Source: an uncultured bacterium
GTDB taxonomy: Bacteria > Pseudomonadota > Gammaproteobacteria > Burkholderiales > Burkholderiaceae_E
Length of the DNA: 64,000 nt
Assembly: GCA_903907905.1 (NCBI GenBank)
Contig: CAIVPX010000127.1
Coordinates: forward strand, 1 to 64,000
Direction of reading: 5' to 3'
Shown here: piece by piece, positions 61,327 through 64,000 of the stretch
Layout of the letters: each line of letters begins with the position of its first letter
Numbering within the stretch: position 1 is the first letter of the stretch
Notes under the pieces: generated by a model
What the model was told of the DNA's origin: nothing
The model's database searches: none
The model's input: the letters and a program-made list of their open reading frames with translations, nothing else
Position numbers and translations under genes: made by a program

Positions 61327-63786
61327 TCAGAGCGAAGCCGCCAGTGCGGCAAGCATCGCCTGGTTTTCTTCGGGAGAGCCCACCGTGATTCGCAGACAGT
61401 TGGCAAGAAGCGGATGCATTTTACCGACGTCCTTGACCAGCACACGCCGCTCGCGCATGCGCTGGTGGGTGAGCGCACTGTCAGCCACCCGAGCGAGCAG
61501 GAAGTTGGCCCGAGAATCGATGGCCTGGACGCCCGCCATCGACTGCAGGGCCGCGAGCAACACCGAGCGCTCGCGCCGGATCTGCTCGGCCTGCGCATCT
61601 AGCACATCGAGGTGTTCGAGCGCGAATTGGGCCGCGGCCTCATTGAGGACGCCGATGTTGTAGGGCGGGCGCACCTTATCGAGTTGACTCAACCACTCGG
61701 GCGCGGCCGAGAGATAGCCCAGCCTCAGCCCGGCCAGGCCCAGCTTGGAGAGCGTGCGCATGACGACGAGATTGGGATAGTGCGGCAGACGTGGCATCCA
61801 GGTGTCGAGCGCGAAGGGCTGATAGGCCTCATCAATGACGACCAGCCCGGGGGCCTCGGCAAGAATGGCCTCGATATGGACCGAATCGAAGCAGTTGCCA
61901 GTCGGGTTGTTCGGAAAGGCCAGAAAGACCACCGCCGGGCGGTGCCTGCGCACAGCCTCGAGCATGGCTGGCAGGTCGAGGCTGAAGTCGGCAGCGAGCG
62001 GCACCCCCACAAAACGACTGCCGGCGAGCTTGGCCGAGACCTCATACATCACGAACGAGGGCACCGGCGCGAGTACGGTCGCCCCGGGGCGGGCGGTGGC
62101 CACGCACAGAAGGGTGATGAGTTCGTCGGACCCGTTGCCCAGCAGCACCTCGTAGCCTGCGGGCACGCCCAGTTTCGCGCCGATCGCAGCCTTTAGGCCG
62201 GCATAAGCGGGCGCCGGATAACGATTGAGCAAGGCCGCCGCCAGCCGCTCGCCCAGGGCGCCTTGAAGCGCCGGTGGCAGGGTGTATGGATTCTCCATGG
62301 CGTCCAGCTTGACCAGCCCGGCCGCGGGCGGCACGTGATAGCTCGTCATGGCGAGCACCTCGGGGCGGATCAGCCCCTGGACCCGGGCTGCAAGCGCCGA
62401 ACCGGCCGATGGGTGAGTGCCCGCCGGATCGAGTCGCAGCTCGGCGCTGCGCGCATGGGCCTCGAGCCCCTCGCCCCGCGCCAGCGTCGCGGCCACCCGA
62501 CCCAAAGCCTGGGCGGCATCGCGCGACACTTCGATGATGGAGCTGCGTTTCTGAAAATCGTAGACGCCCAGCGGCGAGGAAAAGCGCGCCGTGCGCATGG
62601 TCGGCAGCACATGGTTGGGGCCGGCGCAATAGTCGCCCAATGACTCCGACGCATACGGGCCCAGGAACATCGCTCCCGCATGGCGGATGCGATCGGCCCA
62701 GCGCCGGGGGTCAGCCGCGATGATTTCGAGGTGCTCGGGCGCGATGTGGTTGGCCAGTTCGCAAGCCTCGTGCATGTCGCGAACCTGCACCAGCATGCCG
62801 CGATCGGCCAGCGATCGCTCGATGACGGCCCGACGCGGCATGGTGGGGAGCAGGCGAGCGATCGACTCGGCCACCCGATCGATGAAGGCGGCATCCGGGC
62901 ACAGCAGGATGGACTGCGCGAGTTCGTCGTGCTCGGCCTGGGAAAAGAGGTCCATGGCCACCCAGTCGGGATCGACCGAACCGTCAGTGAGCACCAAAAT
63001 TTCGCTGGGGCCGGCGATCATGTCGATCCCCACCACCCCAAACACGCGGCGCTTGGCCTCGGCCACATAGGCATTGCCAGGGCCGACGATCTTGTCGACG
63101 GCGGGCACCGTGCGGGTACCAAAGGCCAGCGCGGCCACGGCCTGCGCACCGCCCATCGTGAACACGCGGTCGACGCCGGCGATGGCCGCCGCGGCCAGCA
63201 CCATGGAATTTCGCAGGCCGTCGGGCGTGGGCACCACCATGATCAGTTCGCCCACCCCTGCCACGCGCGCGGGGATCGCGTTCATGAGCACCGACGACGG
63301 GTAGGCGGCCTTGCCCCCGGGCACATACAGGCCCACGCGGTCGAGGGGACTGATTTTCTGGCCGAGTCGGGTCCCGTCGAGCTCGACATACTCCCAGGAC
63401 CGGGCGAGCTGGCGCTCGTGATAGGCACGAACGCGGTCGGCCGCCGATTGCAGCGCCTCGCGCTGCTCGGCGCCGAGCGCGGCCAGGGCCGCGTCGAGCG
63501 TGGCCCGAGGCAGTTCAAGGTCGGCCGCGTCGTCGATCTGCAGGCGATCGAAGCGACGTGTGAATTCGATCAGCGCCGCATCGCCGCGGCGGCGCACCTC
63601 GTCGATGATTTGCCCGACCACCTGCCCGACCGACTCGTCCTGCTGGGCCTCGTAGGCGAGGAGGGCTGCCAGTCGCGCGTCAAAGTCGGGGTCGCAGCTA
63701 TCGAGGCGATGCACCATGCCCGTAGCCTCGCGCAGGGCCCTGCCGCCTGGGGTGCCGACATCGGCCTTGAACGCGCCGGCGCTCAT
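61327..63786 (-). CDS. hisDC: HisD-HisC fusion: histidinol dehydrogenase (N-term) + histidinol-phosphate aminotransferase (C-term)
   Basis: Single 819-aa frame: His[57 protein letters not shown]; His[49 protein letters not shown]. Confidence 0.93.
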   Translation of the reverse strand: MSAGAFKADVGTPGGRALREATGMVHRLDSCDPDFDARLAALLAYEAQQDESVGQVVGQIIDEVRRRGDAALIEFTRRFDRLQIDDAADLELPRATLDAALAALGAEQREALQSAADRVRAYHERQLARSWEYVELDGTRLGQKISPLDRVGLYVPGGKAAYPSSVLMNAIPARVAGVGELIMVVPTPDGLRNSMVLAAAAIAGVDRVFTMGGAQAVAALAFGTRTVPAVDKIVGPGNAYVAEAKRRVFGVVGIDMIAGPSEILVLTDGSVDPDWVAMDLFSQAEHDELAQSILLCPDAAFIDRVAESIARLLPTMPRRAVIERSLADRGMLVQVRDMHEACELANHIAPEHLEIIAADPRRWADRIRHAGAMFLGPYASESLGDYCAGPNHVLPTMRTARFSSPLGVYDFQKRSSIIEVSRDAAQALGRVAATLARGEGLEAHARSAELRLDPAGTHPSAGSALAARVQGLIRPEVLAMTSYHVPPAAGLVKLDAMENPYTLPPALQGALGERLAAALLNRYPAPAYAGLKAAIGAKLGVPAGYEVLLGNGSDELITLLCVATARPGATVLAPVPSFVMYEVSAKLAGSRFVGVPLAADFSLDLPAMLEAVRRHRPAVVFLAFPNNPTGNCFDSVHIEAILAEAPGLVVIDEAYQPFALDTWMPRLPHYPNLVVMRTLSKLGLAGLRLGYLSAAPEWLSQLDKVRPPYNIGVLNEAAAQFALEHLDVLDAQAEQIRRERSVLLAALQSMAGVQAIDSRANFLLARVADSALTHQRMRERRVLVKDVGKMHPLLANCLRITVGSPEENQAMLAALAASL

Positions 63787-64000
63787 TTGGCCCCCCCGCC
63801 AGCAAGACTGGGAGCCGCAGTCACGGCCCGGTCGATCGCAGCCAGCAAGGCGCCCATGCGCTCGGGTTGAGTCTTGAGCGAGGCCTGGTTGACGATGAGA
63901 CGCGCGGAAATGGACATGATCTCCTCGACCTCGACCAATCGGTTGGCACGCAAGGTGCCGCCGCTGCTCACGACATCGACGATCACATCGGCCAGCCCCA
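63783..64000 (-). CDS. hisG: ATP phosphoribosyltransferase (short form), C-terminal part; continues beyond window
   Basis: [52 protein letters not shown] overlap with hisDC. Confidence 0.94.
   Translation of the reverse strand, partial: GLADVIVDVVSSGGTLRANRLVEVEEIMSISARLIVNQASLKTQPERMGALLAAIDRAVTAAPSLAGGGAK

Noticed and set aside
62680-63870. 396-aa + ORF
   Set aside because: Antisense to the hisD part of hisDC; shadow frame.

Overview
This 64 kb, high-GC window looks like a Betaproteobacterium (probably Burkholderiales; inferred from gene content and synteny). It is densely coding and contains no rRNA, CRISPR array, IS element or prophage that I can recognise. Main blocks: phyH/PEP-mutase-like/purU; pncA; two divergent substrate-binding proteins; the ubiE/Tim44/ubiJ cluster; a giant FAD/Fe-S oxidoreductase next to ilvA; hemA-prfA-prmC-grxD; a protocatechuate 4,5-cleavage operon (ligC,B,A,I,K,J order) extending through Bug, MFS and Rieske dioxygenase alpha/beta genes; ubiX-uspA; pdxH; rhlE; a small envelope-protein region; motAB; a large multidomain cyclophilin/Ig-repeat protein; tRNA-Thr; sspBA; petABC; an FRG-domain gene; nadC; degQ/NIF3; tatABC; and the his operon, cut off in hisG at the right edge. 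The most interesting candidates are: (1) a single ORF fusing a PhnN-like ribose-1,5-bisphosphokinase to an AMP-phosphorylase/thymidine-phosphorylase-like domain, overlapping nadC, which could form a one-polypeptide AMP-to-PRPP salvage route; (2) a membrane-anchored coiled-coil protein with a carbonic-anhydrase fold domain that has lost a zinc-ligand histidine; (3) a secreted-type protein with two cyclophilin domains among five Ig-like repeats; (4) a Rieske dioxygenase/PCA 4,5-cleavage operon without a cis-diol dehydrogenase; (5) a hisD-hisC fusion; (6) an unannotated small membrane ORF with a strong RBS. All family calls come from reading the translations; no database search was run.
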